From Sphingopyxis lindanitolerans (GTDB taxonomy: Bacteria; Pseudomonadota; Alphaproteobacteria; Sphingomonadales; Sphingomonadaceae), in NCBI RefSeq assembly GCF_002993885.1, contig NZ_CM009578.1, positions 4,049,569 through 4,113,568 of the forward strand: a stretch of DNA of 64,000 bases, given 5' to 3'. Position numbers and translations under genes: made by a program. This document shows, one piece after another, positions 1 through 8,971 of the stretch (position 1 is the first letter of the stretch; each line of letters begins with the position of its first letter). The notes beneath the pieces were generated by a model. That model was not told the DNA's origin. It did no database searches and worked only from the letters and a program-made list of their open reading frames with translations.

Positions 1-1
1 G

Positions 2-337
2 CACTTCTTTTCGCTCTTCGTGCCGCAGGGCACCCCGTGGCCCATGATCCCGTTCATCGCGCCGATCGAGTTCGTGTCGTTCATGGTGCGGCCGTTCAGC
101 CTCGGCCTGCGACTGTTCGTCGCGATGACCGCGGGGCATGTGCTGCTCGAGGTGTTTGCCAACTTCATCGTCCAAAGCTCGGACGCCGGCGTCGCGATCG
201 GCCTGCCGGTCGGCCTGGCCAGCCTGGCGCTGATGATCGGCATCAGCGCGCTCGAACTGCTCGTCGCGGCGATCCAGGCCTATGTTTTCGCTCTGTTGAC
301 CTCGCTTTATATCAACGACGCGGTCAACCTTCACTAA
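2..337 (+). CDS. atpB: F0F1 ATP synthase subunit a, C-terminal part (cut by window start)
   Basis: Subunit a forms the stationary proton half-channel of F0 in the inner membrane. Only the last ~111 codons are inside the window. The conserved helix is visible as RPFSLGLRLFVAMTAGH; the Arg in LGLRLF corresponds to the essential Arg that faces the c-ring carboxylate. A second C-terminal hydrophobic helix rich in ALELLVAAIQAYVF and the ending SLYINDAVNLH are typical of alphaproteobacterial subunit a. It is followed after 39 nt by atpE, then b' and b: the F0-only operon typical of this class, with F1 genes elsewhere. Identity is secure from motif and context; the start lies outside the window. Confidence 0.97.
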   Translation, partial: HFFSLFVPQGTPWPMIPFIAPIEFVSFMVRPFSLGLRLFVAMTAGHVLLEVFANFIVQSSDAGVAIGLPVGLASLALMIGISALELLVAAIQAYVFALLTSLYINDAVNLH

Positions 338-376
338 TCGTTTCAATCCAGACACTTATAACAAGGAGTTAATTTC

Positions 377-607
377 ATGGACGCACAAGCAGCGACGCTC
401 ATCGGTGCCGGTCTCGCCGCGATCGGCGCCGGCATGGCCGCGATCGGCGTGGGCAATGTTTTCGGTAGCTTCCTGGAAAGCGCCCTGCGCAATCCGGCAG
501 CCGCCGACGGCCAGCAGGGCCGCCTGTTCATCGGCTTCGCCGCCGCCGAACTTCTTGGCCTGCTGTCGTTCCTGATCGCCATCCTTCTCTATCTGAAGGC
601 GGCCTGA
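377..607 (+). CDS. atpE: F0F1 ATP synthase subunit c
   Basis: Proteolipid of the rotating c-ring. The 76-aa product has the standard two-helix hairpin. Helix 1 is glycine/alanine rich ([17 protein letters not shown]), the polar loop carries the conserved R-N-P ([10 protein letters not shown]), and helix 2 contains the proton-carrying Glu in [13 protein letters not shown]. Length matches the family. The start ATG is preceded by AAGGAG at 362-367. It lies between atpB and atpF' in the F0 operon and is certain. Confidence 0.98.
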   Translation: MDAQAATLIGAGLAAIGAGMAAIGVGNVFGSFLESALRNPAAADGQQGRLFIGFAAAELLGLLSFLIAILLYLKAA

Positions 608-701
608 CACCGGCGCCGAGCGCGTCCGGCCCTAACCGGATGCGCTCGGCCGCCTGGACCTCCGGGCGCGCATCGGTTTGTCGTCAATCGGAAGAAGAAG
701 A

Positions 702-1199
702 ATGCCACAGATCAACCAGCTGGCGGAAAATTGGTATCTCGCCTCGCAGCTCTTCTGGCTCGCACTGATTTTTGGCGCGGTCTTCGTGGTGGTCGGTCTC
801 GGCATGTATCCGAAGATCGAGGCCACGGTCGATGCGCGGGACCGCAAGGTTGCCGACGACCTCGCGGCCGCCAAGGCGGCGCATGCGTCGGCCGACGATC
901 TGGAAGGCCAGTATCGCCAGCAGAGCGACGCCGCGCGCGTCGCGGCGCAGAGGGCGGTGCAGGACGCGAAGGACAAGGCCGCGCGTGACGCCGAAAAGCG
1001 TCTCGCCAAGGTCGATGTCGAGCTTTCCGACAAGATGACGGCCGCCGAGGCCGACATCGCGGCGGCGCGTAAATCGGCGATGGCTGAAATCGAGTCGGTT
1101 GCGGCCGAAGCCTCCGCCGATCTGGTCGCCAAGCTGTCGGGTGTGACGGTCGCGGCGGCGGATGCCAAGGCTGCGGTGAAGGCGGTGCTCCATGGTTGA
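702..1199 (+). CDS. F0F1 ATP synthase subunit b' (second stator subunit)
   Basis: Photosynthetic and alphaproteobacterial ATP synthases use a heterodimeric b/b' peripheral stalk. This 165-aa product has one N-terminal membrane helix (LFWLALIFGAVFVVVGLGMY) followed by a long charged alanine-rich coiled coil. The ATG at 702, right after a GAAGAAGAAG purine tract, is preferred to the in-frame TTG at 678 because homologues begin just before the QLAENWYLASQLFW segment. The end overlaps the start of the next gene by 8 nt, indicating translational coupling with subunit b. It is often named atpF2 or atpG in annotations, so no symbol is given. Confidence 0.93.
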   Translation: MPQINQLAENWYLASQLFWLALIFGAVFVVVGLGMYPKIEATVDARDRKVADDLAAAKAAHASADDLEGQYRQQSDAARVAAQRAVQDAKDKAARDAEKRLAKVDVELSDKMTAAEADIAAARKSAMAEIESVAAEASADLVAKLSGVTVAAADAKAAVKAVLHG

Positions 1200-1725
1200 A
1201 CTGATCCTGTCCGAAGCGGCGCACGGCGCCGAACCCGCGGGCGCGCTCTGGTCCTCGCCGAGCTGGTGGGTCGCGCTCGCGATGACGATCTTCTTCGCAG
1301 TGCTGATCTGGAAAAAGGCCCCCGCCGCGATCGGCGCGATGCTCGACGGCAAGATCGCCGCGATCGCGAAGCAGCTTAGCGAAGCCGAACGGCTTCGGCT
1401 CGACGCCGAATCGCTCAAGGCGGAATATGAGGCCAAGCTCGCCCGCGCGGCGAAAGAGGCCGACGAGATGCGCGCGCGCGCCGAAACCGAGGCCGAAGCG
1501 CTGGTCGCCAAGGCAAAGGCCGACGCCACCGCGCTGATCGGGCGCCGCAAGCGGATGGCCGAAGACCGCATTGCCGCGGCCGAAGCCCATGCCCTCGCCG
1601 AAGTCCGCGCCGCCGCCACCAAGGCGGCGACCGAGGCCGCGGCGAAGCTGATCGCCGACAAGCATGACGCCAAGGCCGACAAGACGCTGGTCGATCAGGC
1701 CATCGCGGCGGTCGCCAAGGGCTGA
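1192..1725 (+). CDS. atpF: F0F1 ATP synthase subunit b
   Basis: Second peripheral-stalk subunit. The 177-aa product has a periplasmic N-terminus, one membrane helix (SWWVALAMTIFFAVLIW) and a long alanine/lysine/glutamate coiled coil that dimerises with b' and reaches the F1 delta subunit. The helix is followed by the family-typical KKAPAAIGAMLDGKIAAIAK. It overlaps b' by 8 nt and ends the F0 operon, 25 nt before a strong intrinsic terminator. Function is certain from sequence and operon position. Confidence 0.95.
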   Translation: MVELILSEAAHGAEPAGALWSSPSWWVALAMTIFFAVLIWKKAPAAIGAMLDGKIAAIAKQLSEAERLRLDAESLKAEYEAKLARAAKEADEMRARAETEAEALVAKAKADATALIGRRKRMAEDRIAAAEAHALAEVRAAATKAATEAAAKLIADKHDAKADKTLVDQAIAAVAKG

Positions 1726-1750
1726 CCCTTCGGACTTTGCCGAAACAAGG

Positions 1751-1776
1751 CGCCCGCGGATTTCCGCGGGCGTTTT
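1751..1776 (+). terminator. Intrinsic terminator of the F0 ATP synthase operon
   Basis: A 10-bp perfect GC stem, CGCCCGCGGA paired with TCCGCGGGCG over a 2-nt loop, is followed directly by TTTT. It lies 25 nt after the subunit b stop codon. It has the form of a classical rho-independent terminator. Confidence 0.85.
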
Positions 1777-1824
1777 GCTGTCGGGGGTGCCGTGGTGGGG
1801 TGAAAGGCGACACCGCTTCCCCGT

Positions 1825-1900
1825 CGCCCCGGACGTGATCCGGGGGCCCGCTTGGGCCGATACGGCGGGAAAGCGGGATTCCGGGTCAAGCCCGGGATGA
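1825..1900. repeat. Palindromic intergenic repeat (CCGG-A-GTGATCCGG type)
   Basis: Two inverted arms (around 1825-1848 and 1876-1900) share the core CCCGG.C.TGA.CCGG, with a variable middle. This is the form of the short palindromic repeats scattered between sphingomonad genes. It lies between the convergent ATP synthase operon and the short-chain dehydrogenase. It could act as a bidirectional terminator or mRNA stabiliser (inference). Confidence 0.6.
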
Positions 1901-1947
1901 TGAGTTGAAAGACGGCATCCCACCCCAAAACGGGCTTCGGCCGCCGT

Positions 1948-2667
1948 TCAATATTGGATCATAATCCGCCGGGCGAGGGCTGGGGACAGGCTGTGCGCAA
2001 ATTGCAGCAGCTTGACCATTCCCGCATTGACCTCGCGCTTGCCGGTGCGGATGCCGTGGACGATTTCGGCGGCGCAATCGTGCGCGCTCATCTTCTTGCC
2101 CGCGCGGCCTGCGGTCATGTTGGTTTCGACGACGGGCGGCAGCGCCTCGATGACGCGGACATTGCTGTCCTTGAGGAGATGGCGGATCGCCTGGGTGTAG
2201 CTGCGCAAGCCCGCCTTGGTGGCGCAATAGACCGATCCGCCCGCGCGCGGCGCGATGGCAAGGCCCGACGTGACATTGACGATCGCCGCTTCGGGCTGCG
2301 CGCGCAGCACCGCCAGCAGCCGCGTGCAGAGCGCGATCGGCGCGTCGAGATTGGTCCGGATACAGCGCGCGGCGCTCTCCAACGTCTCGGGCTGGTCGAG
2401 ATCATAGTCGCTGCCGACCCCGGCGTTGTTGACGAGCAGCGCGAGCGGCTTGCCCGCGACGCCGTTCACGACCGCGTCGACGCCTTCCGGAGTCGAAAGA
2501 TCGCCCGCGATCGTCCCGAAACCGAGCCCCGCCATCGCCTGCAACTTGTCCGCCGAGCGTCCCGTGACGATCACCTCGGCGCCCGCGCCCTGCAATTGCA
2601 GCGCGATTTCGCGCCCGATCCCGTCGCTGCCGCCGGTTACCAGCGCGAGCTTTCCGCGAACATCCAT
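1948..2667 (-). CDS. Short-chain dehydrogenase/reductase (SDR)
   Basis: NAD(P)-dependent oxidoreductase of the classical SDR fold, 239 aa, cytoplasmic. Visible are the cofactor motif TGGSDGIG near residue 12, the NNAG structural motif, the catalytic Ser in NVTSGLAI and the YCATK active-site Tyr/Lys pair. The ATG at 2667 is chosen because GGGAGGG lies just upstream and the protein then begins MDVRGKLALVTGG, as SDRs do; the longer frame adds 15 unconserved residues. The substrate cannot be inferred; the DltE-like architecture is common. It is divergent from uvrC, with 68 nt between the starts. Confidence 0.85.
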   Translation of the reverse strand: MDVRGKLALVTGGSDGIGREIALQLQGAGAEVIVTGRSADKLQAMAGLGFGTIAGDLSTPEGVDAVVNGVAGKPLALLVNNAGVGSDYDLDQPETLESAARCIRTNLDAPIALCTRLLAVLRAQPEAAIVNVTSGLAIAPRAGGSVYCATKAGLRSYTQAIRHLLKDSNVRVIEALPPVVETNMTAGRAGKKMSAHDCAAEIVHGIRTGKREVNAGMVKLLQFAHSLSPALARRIMIQY

Positions 2668-2735
2668 AAAGGCCCTCCCATGTTTTCCCTCGCTTACTAT
2701 GGCGGCGTGCATCGCCTTCGCCTACATGCAAATTC

Positions 2736-4670
2736 ATGGCTCGCCCCAACGCCCCCGACAGATTCAACGAAGAAAAAGCCACCTATGTCGTTCGCGGCGA
2801 GGGCGATGGCGCCGACAAGCCCGATCTGGACCGCGGCGCCGACGTGATCCGCGGCATCGTGCGCAAATTGCCGGGGCGGCCCGGCGTCTATCGCATGCTC
2901 GATGCGCGCGGCGACGTGCTTTATGTGGGCAAGGCGCGCGCGCTCAAGAACCGCGTTACCAATTACACCCAGGTCGCGCGGCTGCCGCAGCGGCTCCAGC
3001 GCATGGTCGCGCAGACGCGCGCGATGGAGATCGTCACGACGACGAGCGAGGCCGAGGCGCTGCTGCTCGAAGCGCAACTCATCAAGCGCTATCGCCCGCC
3101 GTATAATGTCCTGCTGCGCGACGATAAAAGCTTCCCCTTCATCCTGCTGCGCATGGATCATGATTTTCCGCGGGTGCAGAAGCATCGCGGCGCGCGGCGT
3201 GCGAAGGGGCGCTATTATGGGCCGTTCGCGAGCGCTGGGGCGGTGCATCGCACGCTCAACGCCTTGCAGAAGACCTTTTTGCTGCGAAGCTGCACCGACA
3301 GTTTCTTCGCCAACCGCTCGCGTCCGTGCCTGCTCTACCAGATCCGCCGTTGCTCGGCGCCGTGCGTCGATCGCATCGGCAAGGAAGATTATGCGGCGCT
3401 GGTGAGCGATGCGCAGGATTTCCTCGAAGGCCGCTCGACCGCCGTCCAGAAGCGGCTTGGCGATGCGATGACGAAATCGGCTGAAGCGATGGATTATGAG
3501 CAGGCGGCGGTACTGCGTGACCGACTGAAGGCGCTGACCTTCATCCAGGGCAGCCAGTCGGTCCACGCCGACGGGCTCGGCGACGCCGACGTCTTCGCGC
3601 TTGCGGCAAAGGGCGGGCAGCTTTGCGTCGCGGGCTTCTTCATCCGCGGCGGGCAGAATTGGGGGCACCGCAGCTTTTTCCCCGCGCATGTCGCGGGGGT
3701 GCCCGAGGCGGAGGTGATGGCGAGCTTCCTCATGCAATTCTACGAAGGCGTGCCGCCGCCGAAGCTGATCCTCGTCGATCGCGAACCCGACGAATGCGCG
3801 CTGCTCGCCGAAGCGCTCGGCGGCGCGGCGGGCCGCAAGATCGAGATCAGCGTGCCGCAGCGCGGCAACCGCAAGCGCCTGCTCGAACAGGCTGTGCGCA
3901 ACGCGGGCGAGGAACTCGATCGGCGGCTCGCCGAAAGCAGCAGCCAGGCGAAACTGGGGCGCGAACTGACCGACCTGTTCGACCTGGATGAGGCGCCGCA
4001 GCGCATCGAAATCTATGACAACAGCCACATCCAGGGCACCAACGCGCTCGGCGCGATGGTCGTCGCGGGACCGGAGGGCTGGATCAAGGGCGCGTATCGC
4101 AAATTCAACATCAAGCGCGCCGAGACGCAGCCGGGTGACGATTTCGCGATGATGCGCGAAGTGTTCCAGCGCCGCTTCGCGCGTGCGATCGAGGAAGACC
4201 CCGAGCGGACGAAGGGCGAATGGCCCGACCTTGTGCTGATCGACGGCGGCAAGGGGCAGGTGTCGGCGGTGTCGGCGGTGTTCGCCGAACTCGGCATCGA
4301 CGATTTGCCCTATGTGGGGGTCGCCAAGGGCCCCGATCGCAACGCGGGGAGAGAGACCTTCTATCTGCCCGATGGCCGCGAATTCACCTTGCCGCCCAAC
4401 AATGCGGTGCTGTTTTACATCCAGCGTCTGCGCGACGAGGCGCACCGCTTTGCAATCGGCGCGCATCGGGCGAAGCGCGCGAAGGCGATGGGATCGTCGC
4501 CGCTCGACGAAGTGCCGGGGATCGGCCCCGCGCGCAAGAAGGCGCTGCTGATGCATTTCGGAACGGCGCGCGCGATCAGGAGTGCGAGCTTGCAGGATTT
4601 GCAAATGGCGCCGGGGGTGAGCGCGGGCGTGGCGCAGGCGGTCTATGATTTCTACAATCCAGGGGGATGA
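2736..4670 (+). CDS. uvrC: Excinuclease ABC subunit C
   Basis: Makes the dual incisions 3' and 5' of a DNA lesion in nucleotide excision repair, working with UvrA and UvrB. The 644-aa product has all expected domains in order. A GIY-YIG nuclease occupies about residues 45-125 (GVYRML...LYVGKA), then a cysteine cluster typical of UvrC (LRSCTDSFF...RPCLLYQIRRCSAPC). A UVR motif that binds UvrB follows near residue 245 (AMDYEQAAVLRDRLKAL). The RNase H-like 5' nuclease domain starts near 425 (IEIYDNSHIQGT...DLVLIDGGKGQ). A C-terminal helix-hairpin-helix pair (VPGIGPARKKALLMHFG) completes it. Length is normal and no lesion is seen. It stands alone, flanked by a repeat downstream. Confidence 0.97.
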   Translation: MARPNAPDRFNEEKATYVVRGEGDGADKPDLDRGADVIRGIVRKLPGRPGVYRMLDARGDVLYVGKARALKNRVTNYTQVARLPQRLQRMVAQTRAMEIVTTTSEAEALLLEAQLIKRYRPPYNVLLRDDKSFPFILLRMDHDFPRVQKHRGARRAKGRYYGPFASAGAVHRTLNALQKTFLLRSCTDSFFANRSRPCLLYQIRRCSAPCVDRIGKEDYAALVSDAQDFLEGRSTAVQKRLGDAMTKSAEAMDYEQAAVLRDRLKALTFIQGSQSVHADGLGDADVFALAAKGGQLCVAGFFIRGGQNWGHRSFFPAHVAGVPEAEVMASFLMQFYEGVPPPKLILVDREPDECALLAEALGGAAGRKIEISVPQRGNRKRLLEQAVRNAGEELDRRLAESSSQAKLGRELTDLFDLDEAPQRIEIYDNSHIQGTNALGAMVVAGPEGWIKGAYRKFNIKRAETQPGDDFAMMREVFQRRFARAIEEDPERTKGEWPDLVLIDGGKGQVSAVSAVFAELGIDDLPYVGVAKGPDRNAGRETFYLPDGREFTLPPNNAVLFYIQRLRDEAHRFAIGAHRAKRAKAMGSSPLDEVPGIGPARKKALLMHFGTARAIRSASLQDLQMAPGVSAGVAQAVYDFYNPGG

Positions 4671-4677
4671 TCTTTAA

Positions 4678-4790
4678 AGCCCCTCCTCTTTAGAGGAGGG
4701 GTTGGGGTGGTGGACGCCGGTGCAGTAACACCACCCCGCTGCGACTAACGAGCAAGCTCGTAAGTCTCGCTGCCCCTCCTCTGAAGAGGA
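4678..4790. repeat. Palindromic intergenic repeat (CCCCTCCTCT-AGAGGAGGGG type)
   Basis: The element opens with the hairpin CCCCTCCTCTTTAGAGGAGG near 4681-4700, continues with GTTGGGGTGGTGG and its complement CACCACCCC, and closes with a second CCCCTCCTCTGAAGAGGAG. The outer and inner arms are mutually inverted. It fills the gap between uvrC and the thioesterase and may terminate uvrC transcription (inference). Confidence 0.65.
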
Positions 4791-4813
4791 GAGGGTTAAG
4801 GGAAGGATAGACT

Positions 4814-5206
4814 ATGGATTTCACCGCCATGATGCCGCTGGCTGGGACATTGGGAGTCACCATCCATGAAGGAACGAAGGATCGCGTCGCGGGCAAGCTG
4901 CCGGTGCGCGCTGACATCTGCACCGCGGGCAACATCGTCCATGGCGGCGCGATCATGGCGTTTGCCGATTGCCTTGGCGCGGTTGGCGCCTTTCTGACGC
5001 TGCCCGAGGGAGCCACCGGCACGACGACGATCGAGAGCAAGACCAATTTCCTCGGCGCCGGTCCGGTCGGATCGGTGCTGGTCGGAGAAGCGACCCCGGT
5101 GAAGATCGGCAAACGGCTGTCGGTGTGGCAGACGCGCATCCGCACCGAGGCGGGCGCCGAGGTCGCGCTGGTGACGCAGACGCAGATGGTGCTTTGGCCG
5201 TCCTGA
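4814..5206 (+). CDS. PaaI-type hotdog-fold thioesterase
   Basis: Predicted acyl-CoA thioesterase of 130 aa with a single hotdog domain. The family signature is clear: [17 protein letters not shown], giving the conserved HGG and the following Asp on the central helix, then [11 protein letters not shown]. The start has AAGGGAAGG upstream. The recO-like frame begins before this gene ends, so the two are probably translated together. Natural substrate unknown; aromatic or medium-chain acyl-CoA hydrolysis is usual for the family. A second distant relative lies at 15422. Confidence 0.85.
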   Translation: MDFTAMMPLAGTLGVTIHEGTKDRVAGKLPVRADICTAGNIVHGGAIMAFADCLGAVGAFLTLPEGATGTTTIESKTNFLGAGPVGSVLVGEATPVKIGKRLSVWQTRIRTEAGAEVALVTQTQMVLWPS

Positions 5207-5946
5207 CCGCCGATGCGATCGTCTGCGCGGTGCGAGCGCATGGCGAGCATGGCGCGATATTGCGCGCGCTGACCGAGCAGGCGGGGTTGGTCGCGGGCTA
5301 TGTGCGCGGCGGCCGCTCGCGGCGGCTGCGGCCGATCCTGGTGCCAGGCAATGCGATCGCGCTCGAACTGCGCGCGCGCACCGAGGAGCAACTCGGCGGC
5401 GCGACGGCCGAACTGCTGACGAGCCGCGCCCCGCTGCTGGCCGAGCCGCTGGCGGCCGCGGCGATCGACTGGGTGACCAGCCTGACCGCCGCGACGCTGC
5501 CCGAGGCGCAGCCCTATCCGGCGCTCTATGTCGCGTTGGCCGCAGTGCTGGAGGCGATCGGCGTGGCGCCTTCGGCACGGCAATGGGCGCTCGCGCTGGG
5601 GCGCTATGAGCTGTTGCTGCTCGCCGAGCTCGGCTTTGGGCTGGACCTTGGCGAATGCGTCGTGACGGGAGTGTCCGGCGACCTGACCCATGTCAGCCCG
5701 AAATCGGGCGGGGCGGTCAGCGCCGCCGCGGCCGCCGGTTATGAAAATCGCCTTCTCCGCCTGCCACCCTTCCTGCGCGACGGCAAATCGGGCGAAGCGG
5801 CGGCCGACCCCGCCCTGACCGACATCCTCGATTTTCTGGCGCTGACCGGCCATTTTCTCGACCGCGACGTCCTCGACGGGCGCAACCATGACTTGCTGAT
5901 CGTAAGGGAAAGATTGGTCGACCGGCTCAAGAGGGCGGTTGCGTGA
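5194..5946 (+). CDS. recO: DNA repair protein RecO
   Basis: Recombination mediator that loads RecA on RPA/SSB-coated DNA in the RecFOR pathway. The product (~250 aa) shows an N-terminal OB-fold-like segment ([19 protein letters not shown]) and the alphaproteobacterial core [20 protein letters not shown], followed by [11 protein letters not shown]. No ATG is available near the expected N-terminus. A TTG at 5194 (13-nt overlap with the thioesterase) fits best; a CTG at 5203 would give a 4-nt overlap. The frame is open further upstream, but that part is not conserved-looking and lies antisense to nothing useful. Zinc cysteines are not evident, as in many alphaproteobacterial RecO. Confidence 0.88.
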   Translation: MAVLTADAIVCAVRAHGEHGAILRALTEQAGLVAGYVRGGRSRRLRPILVPGNAIALELRARTEEQLGGATAELLTSRAPLLAEPLAAAAIDWVTSLTAATLPEAQPYPALYVALAAVLEAIGVAPSARQWALALGRYELLLLAELGFGLDLGECVVTGVSGDLTHVSPKSGGAVSAAAAAGYENRLLRLPPFLRDGKSGEAAADPALTDILDFLALTGHFLDRDVLDGRNHDLLIVRERLVDRLKRAVA

Positions 5947-5994
5947 TGCGGCGGGCCTGCCTAGAGCGTCCCCGTCCTTGAGCGACAAGCTCTG

Positions 5995-6077
5995 TGCTCC
6001 CGCGAAGGCGGGAGTCCATCTCCGGTGGGCTTTATGCGGAGCCGGTAGGTGATGGGCCCCTGCCTTCGCGGGGGCAC
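5995..6077. repeat. Palindromic intergenic repeat, CGCGAAGGCGGG family, copy 1
   Basis: Left arm CTCCCGCGAAGGCGGGAGTC (5998-6017) and right arm GGGCCCCTGCCTTCGCGGGG (6054-6073) are imperfect inverted copies around a ~35-nt variable loop with GATGG/CCATC inner arms. The same family recurs at 9777-9860 and as a half copy at 56180. It lies between recO and leuB. Confidence 0.75.
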
Positions 6078-6136
6078 ATGATCTTCTCGCCATGCGGACG
6101 CATCGGCCGAGACGATATGCGCGAAGGGGTCTAGAA

Positions 6137-7183
6137 TTGAACATCCTGCTGCTGGCTGGCGACGGTATCGGCCCCGAGATCATGACGGAGGCCGAGAAGC
6201 TGCTTGCCGCGCTGGCGCTGCCGGTGACGCTCGACCGCGCGCTGGTCGGCGGGGCGGCCTATGAAGCCACCGGCCATCCGCTCCCGCCCGAGACGCTCGC
6301 CAAGGCCAGGGCGGCCGACGCGATCCTGTTCGGCGCGGTTGGCGACCCGCGTTTCGACCATGTCGAACGTCATTTGCGCCCCGAGCAGGCGATCCTGGGC
6401 CTGCGGTCCGAACTCGGCCTGTTCGCCAATCTGCGCCCGGCGAAACTGTTTCCGGGGCTGGAGGACGCCTCGGCGCTTCGCCCCGAAGTCGCGGCGGCGA
6501 TCGACCTGCTGATCGTCCGCGAACTCAACGGCGACGTCTATTTCGGCGAAAAGGGCACACGCACCACCGCGAACGGCGAGCGCGAGGGCTATGACATCAT
6601 GGCGTATAGCGAAAGCGAGGTGCGGCGCATCGCCCATGTCGCCTTCCGCGCCGCGCAAGGCCGCGCGAAACGCCTGTGCTCGGTCGACAAGGCCAATGTG
6701 CTCGAAACCTCGCAATTGTGGCGCGACGTGGTGATCGAAGTCGCCGCCGACTATCCCGACGTCGCGTTGTCGCACATGTATGTCGATAATGCCGCGATGC
6801 AGCTTGTGCGTAACCCCGGCCAGTTCGACGTCGTCGTCACCGGCAATTTGTTCGGCGACATTCTCTCCGATCAGGCGTCGATGTGCGTTGGCTCGATCGG
6901 GCTGCTCGCGTCGGCGTCGCTGAGCGAAGGCCGGCTGGGGCTGTATGAACCGATCCACGGCAGCGCGCCTGACATCGCGGGGAAGGGCATTGCCAACCCG
7001 CTGGCGATGATCCTCTCGCTCGCGATGCTGCTGCGCCATTCGGGGGACGATGAGGCGAGCGCGGCGCGGATCGAGGCCGCGGTCGCGAAGGTGCTGGCCG
7101 ACGGTGCGCGCGGCGCCGACCTGGGCGGAACGATGGGCACGGCGGCGCTTGGCGACGCGGTCGTTGCGGCGCTGAATGGCTGA
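6137..7183 (+). CDS. leuB: 3-isopropylmalate dehydrogenase
   Basis: Oxidises and decarboxylates 3-isopropylmalate with NAD+ in leucine synthesis. The 348-aa product has [12 protein letters not shown] at the N-terminus, the substrate-binding Arg cluster ([19 protein letters not shown]), [14 protein letters not shown] and the metal-binding Asp pair in [14 protein letters not shown]. The adenine-binding motif is [18 protein letters not shown]. The start is a TTG at 6137 with AAGGGG 8 nt upstream; the frame extends to an ATG at 6092 but those 15 residues are unlike the family. No leuA, leuC or leuD lies in the window. It is followed by the unrelated metZ after a repeat. Confidence 0.95.
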   Translation: MNILLLAGDGIGPEIMTEAEKLLAALALPVTLDRALVGGAAYEATGHPLPPETLAKARAADAILFGAVGDPRFDHVERHLRPEQAILGLRSELGLFANLRPAKLFPGLEDASALRPEVAAAIDLLIVRELNGDVYFGEKGTRTTANGEREGYDIMAYSESEVRRIAHVAFRAAQGRAKRLCSVDKANVLETSQLWRDVVIEVAADYPDVALSHMYVDNAAMQLVRNPGQFDVVVTGNLFGDILSDQASMCVGSIGLLASASLSEGRLGLYEPIHGSAPDIAGKGIANPLAMILSLAMLLRHSGDDEASAARIEAAVAKVLADGARGADLGGTMGTAALGDAVVAALNG

Positions 7184-7219
7184 AAGATATGATCTCGCTC
7201 GCTCTCCCCATCTCCGCAT

Positions 7220-7315
7220 CCCCGAGCGAAGACGAGGGGCTATGCCGAGCGAAGCCGAGGCGGCAGGGTCGATCTTCTCGCTACGCTCGCAGGAGCCCCT
7301 CGGCTTCGCTCGGGG
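7220..7315. repeat. Inverted repeat upstream of metZ (CCCCGAGCGAAG type)
   Basis: A 22-nt left arm at 7220-7241 and its inverted copy at 7294-7315 differ at one position. Shorter GAGCGAAGCCGAGG copies lie between them. The 20-nt segment 7296-7315 matches 19 of 20 bases with a segment inside trmJ (62375-62394). It lies in the 160-nt leuB-metZ gap, so it may form a long hairpin in the metZ leader. Confidence 0.75.
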
Positions 7316-7343
7316 AATCGGGGCAGGAACGGAACGATAGAAG

Positions 7344-8552
7344 ATGAAGAAGAAAACCGGTTTTGATCGCAACACGACGCGCCACTGGCACCCCGCGACG
7401 CAGGCGGTGCGCGGCGGCACCTGGCGCACCGAACACGGCGAGACGTCCGAAGCGCTCTTCCTGACCTCGGGCTACACTTATGAAAGCGCCGAGGAAGTCG
7501 CGGCGCGTTTTTCGGGCGACGGACAAGGCATGACCTATTCGCGCCTCCAGAACCCGACCGTCGCGATGCTCGAAGAGCGCATCGCGCTGATGGAGGGCGC
7601 CGAGGCGTGCCGTGTCCAGGCGACCGGCATGGCGGCGATGACGACCGCTTTGCTTTGCCAGCTTTCGGCGGGCGACCATATTGTCGCGGCGAAGGCCGCC
7701 TTCGGGTCGTGCCGCTGGCTGGTCGACAGCCTTTGCCCGCGTTTCGGGATCGAGACCACCGTCGTCGATGGACGCGATAACGAGGCCTGGGAAAAGGCAA
7801 TCAAGCCCAATACCAAGGTCTTCTTCTTCGAAACGCCTGCGAACCCAACGATGGACATCGTCGACATGAAGCATGTCTGCGGGCTGGCAAGAGCGCATGG
7901 CATCACCAGCGTCGTCGACAACGCCTTCGCGACCGCGGTGCTCCAGCGCCCGATGGAATTCGGCGCCGATGTCGTCGCCTATTCGGCGACCAAGCTGATG
8001 GAAGGGCAGGGGCGCGTCCTCGCCGGCGCCGTCTGCGGGACCGAAAAATTCATCAACGACATACTACTGCCGTTCCAGCGCAACACCGGGCCGAACCTGT
8101 CGCCTTTCAACGCCTGGGTGGTGCTGAAGGGGCTCGAGACGCTCGACCTGCGCGCGCGGCGCCAGTCGGAGAACGCCCTCGCGGTCGGAAAGGCGATCGA
8201 GGGCCGCGTCGCCCGCATGCTCCACCCCGGACTGGCGAGCCATCCGCAGCACAATCTGGCGAAGAGCCAGATGGACGATTGCGGGCCGATCTTTTCCTTC
8301 GTCCTAGCCGGCGGTGCCGCGCAGGCGATGGCGTTTCTGAATGCGCTCGAACTCGTCGATATCAGCAATAATATCGGCGACGCGCGCAGCCTCTGCTGCC
8401 ATCCGTGGACGACGACGCACTATGGGGTCAGCCCCGAAGCGCGGCTGGACATGGGGGTCGACGAAGGCATGCTCCGCATCAACATCGGGCTCGAAGACCC
8501 GCGCGACGTGATCGCCGACCTGGACCAGGCATTGACCCGCGTCGGGCTTTGA
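7344..8552 (+). CDS. metZ: O-succinylhomoserine sulfhydrylase
   Basis: PLP enzyme of the Cys/Met metabolism family that makes homocysteine directly from O-succinylhomoserine and sulfide. The 402-aa product has the cofactor-binding lysine in VAYSATKLMEGQGR. Upstream are the TYSRLQNPT motif, the EGAEACRVQATGMAAM phosphate-binding loop, ETPANPTMDIVD and the PLP-contacting Asp in SVVDNAFAT. The HWHPATQAVRGG N-terminus is typical of alphaproteobacterial MetZ. MetB and MetY paralogues are the alternatives; the length and N-terminus favour MetZ. No SAM riboswitch pattern was recognised in the leader. Confidence 0.9.
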   Translation: MKKKTGFDRNTTRHWHPATQAVRGGTWRTEHGETSEALFLTSGYTYESAEEVAARFSGDGQGMTYSRLQNPTVAMLEERIALMEGAEACRVQATGMAAMTTALLCQLSAGDHIVAAKAAFGSCRWLVDSLCPRFGIETTVVDGRDNEAWEKAIKPNTKVFFFETPANPTMDIVDMKHVCGLARAHGITSVVDNAFATAVLQRPMEFGADVVAYSATKLMEGQGRVLAGAVCGTEKFINDILLPFQRNTGPNLSPFNAWVVLKGLETLDLRARRQSENALAVGKAIEGRVARMLHPGLASHPQHNLAKSQMDDCGPIFSFVLAGGAAQAMAFLNALELVDISNNIGDARSLCCHPWTTTHYGVSPEARLDMGVDEGMLRINIGLEDPRDVIADLDQALTRVGL

Positions 8553-8569
8553 GCGACGCTAAGGTGGAC

Positions 8570-8971
8570 ATGATCGACTCCTTCTTCCCATTTGCGGCGA
8601 CCACCGGGCCGATCACCGTGCGTGTCTCGGTCAGCTATCTGCCCGAACAGTCGCATCCGGCGCTCGGGCGCTGGTTCTGGGCCTATCATGTCCGGGTCGA
8701 GAATCACGGCGACGTCGCGGCGCAGCTGCTGACGCGCCACTGGCGGATCAGCGACGGCCGCGGGCAGGTGAGCGAGATCGAGGGCGAGGGTGTCGTTGGC
8801 GAACAACCGCTGATTTCGCCGGGCGGCGCGTTCGATTATGTTTCGGGCTGCCCGCTCCCGACCCCCGAAGGATCGATGGTCGGCAGCTATACGATGGAAA
8901 TGGGCGACGGATCGCAGATGCTGATCGCGATCCCGCAATTCCCGCTCCAGGCGCCTGCGACCGCGTCATGA
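8570..8971 (+). CDS. apaG: ApaG domain protein
   Basis: Small all-beta (fibronectin III-like) protein of 133 aa, originally linked to Co2+/Mg2+ resistance and diadenosine tetraphosphate metabolism; biochemical role unsettled. The family core is visible: ITVRVSVSYLPEQS, FWAYHVRVENHG, QLLTRHWRISD and the glycine-rich GEGVVGEQPLISPGGAFDYVSG, ending EGSMVGSYTM. Start ATG 8570 has AAGGTGG upstream, 18 nt after metZ. It overlaps the lysR start by 4 nt (ATGA), so metZ-apaG-lysR is probably one transcript. Confidence 0.93.
   Translation: MIDSFFPFAATTGPITVRVSVSYLPEQSHPALGRWFWAYHVRVENHGDVAAQLLTRHWRISDGRGQVSEIEGEGVVGEQPLISPGGAFDYVSGCPLPTPEGSMVGSYTMEMGDGSQMLIAIPQFPLQAPATAS

Noticed and set aside
2697..4604. 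Long open frame antisense to uvrC (about 635 codons)
   Set aside because: Composition is His/Arg/Ala-rich with no motif or ribosome site; typical shadow frame opposite a GC-rich gene.
7184..7343. SAM-II or other methionine riboswitch before metZ
   Set aside because: The leader is filled by the inverted repeat family; no conserved riboswitch core was recognised.
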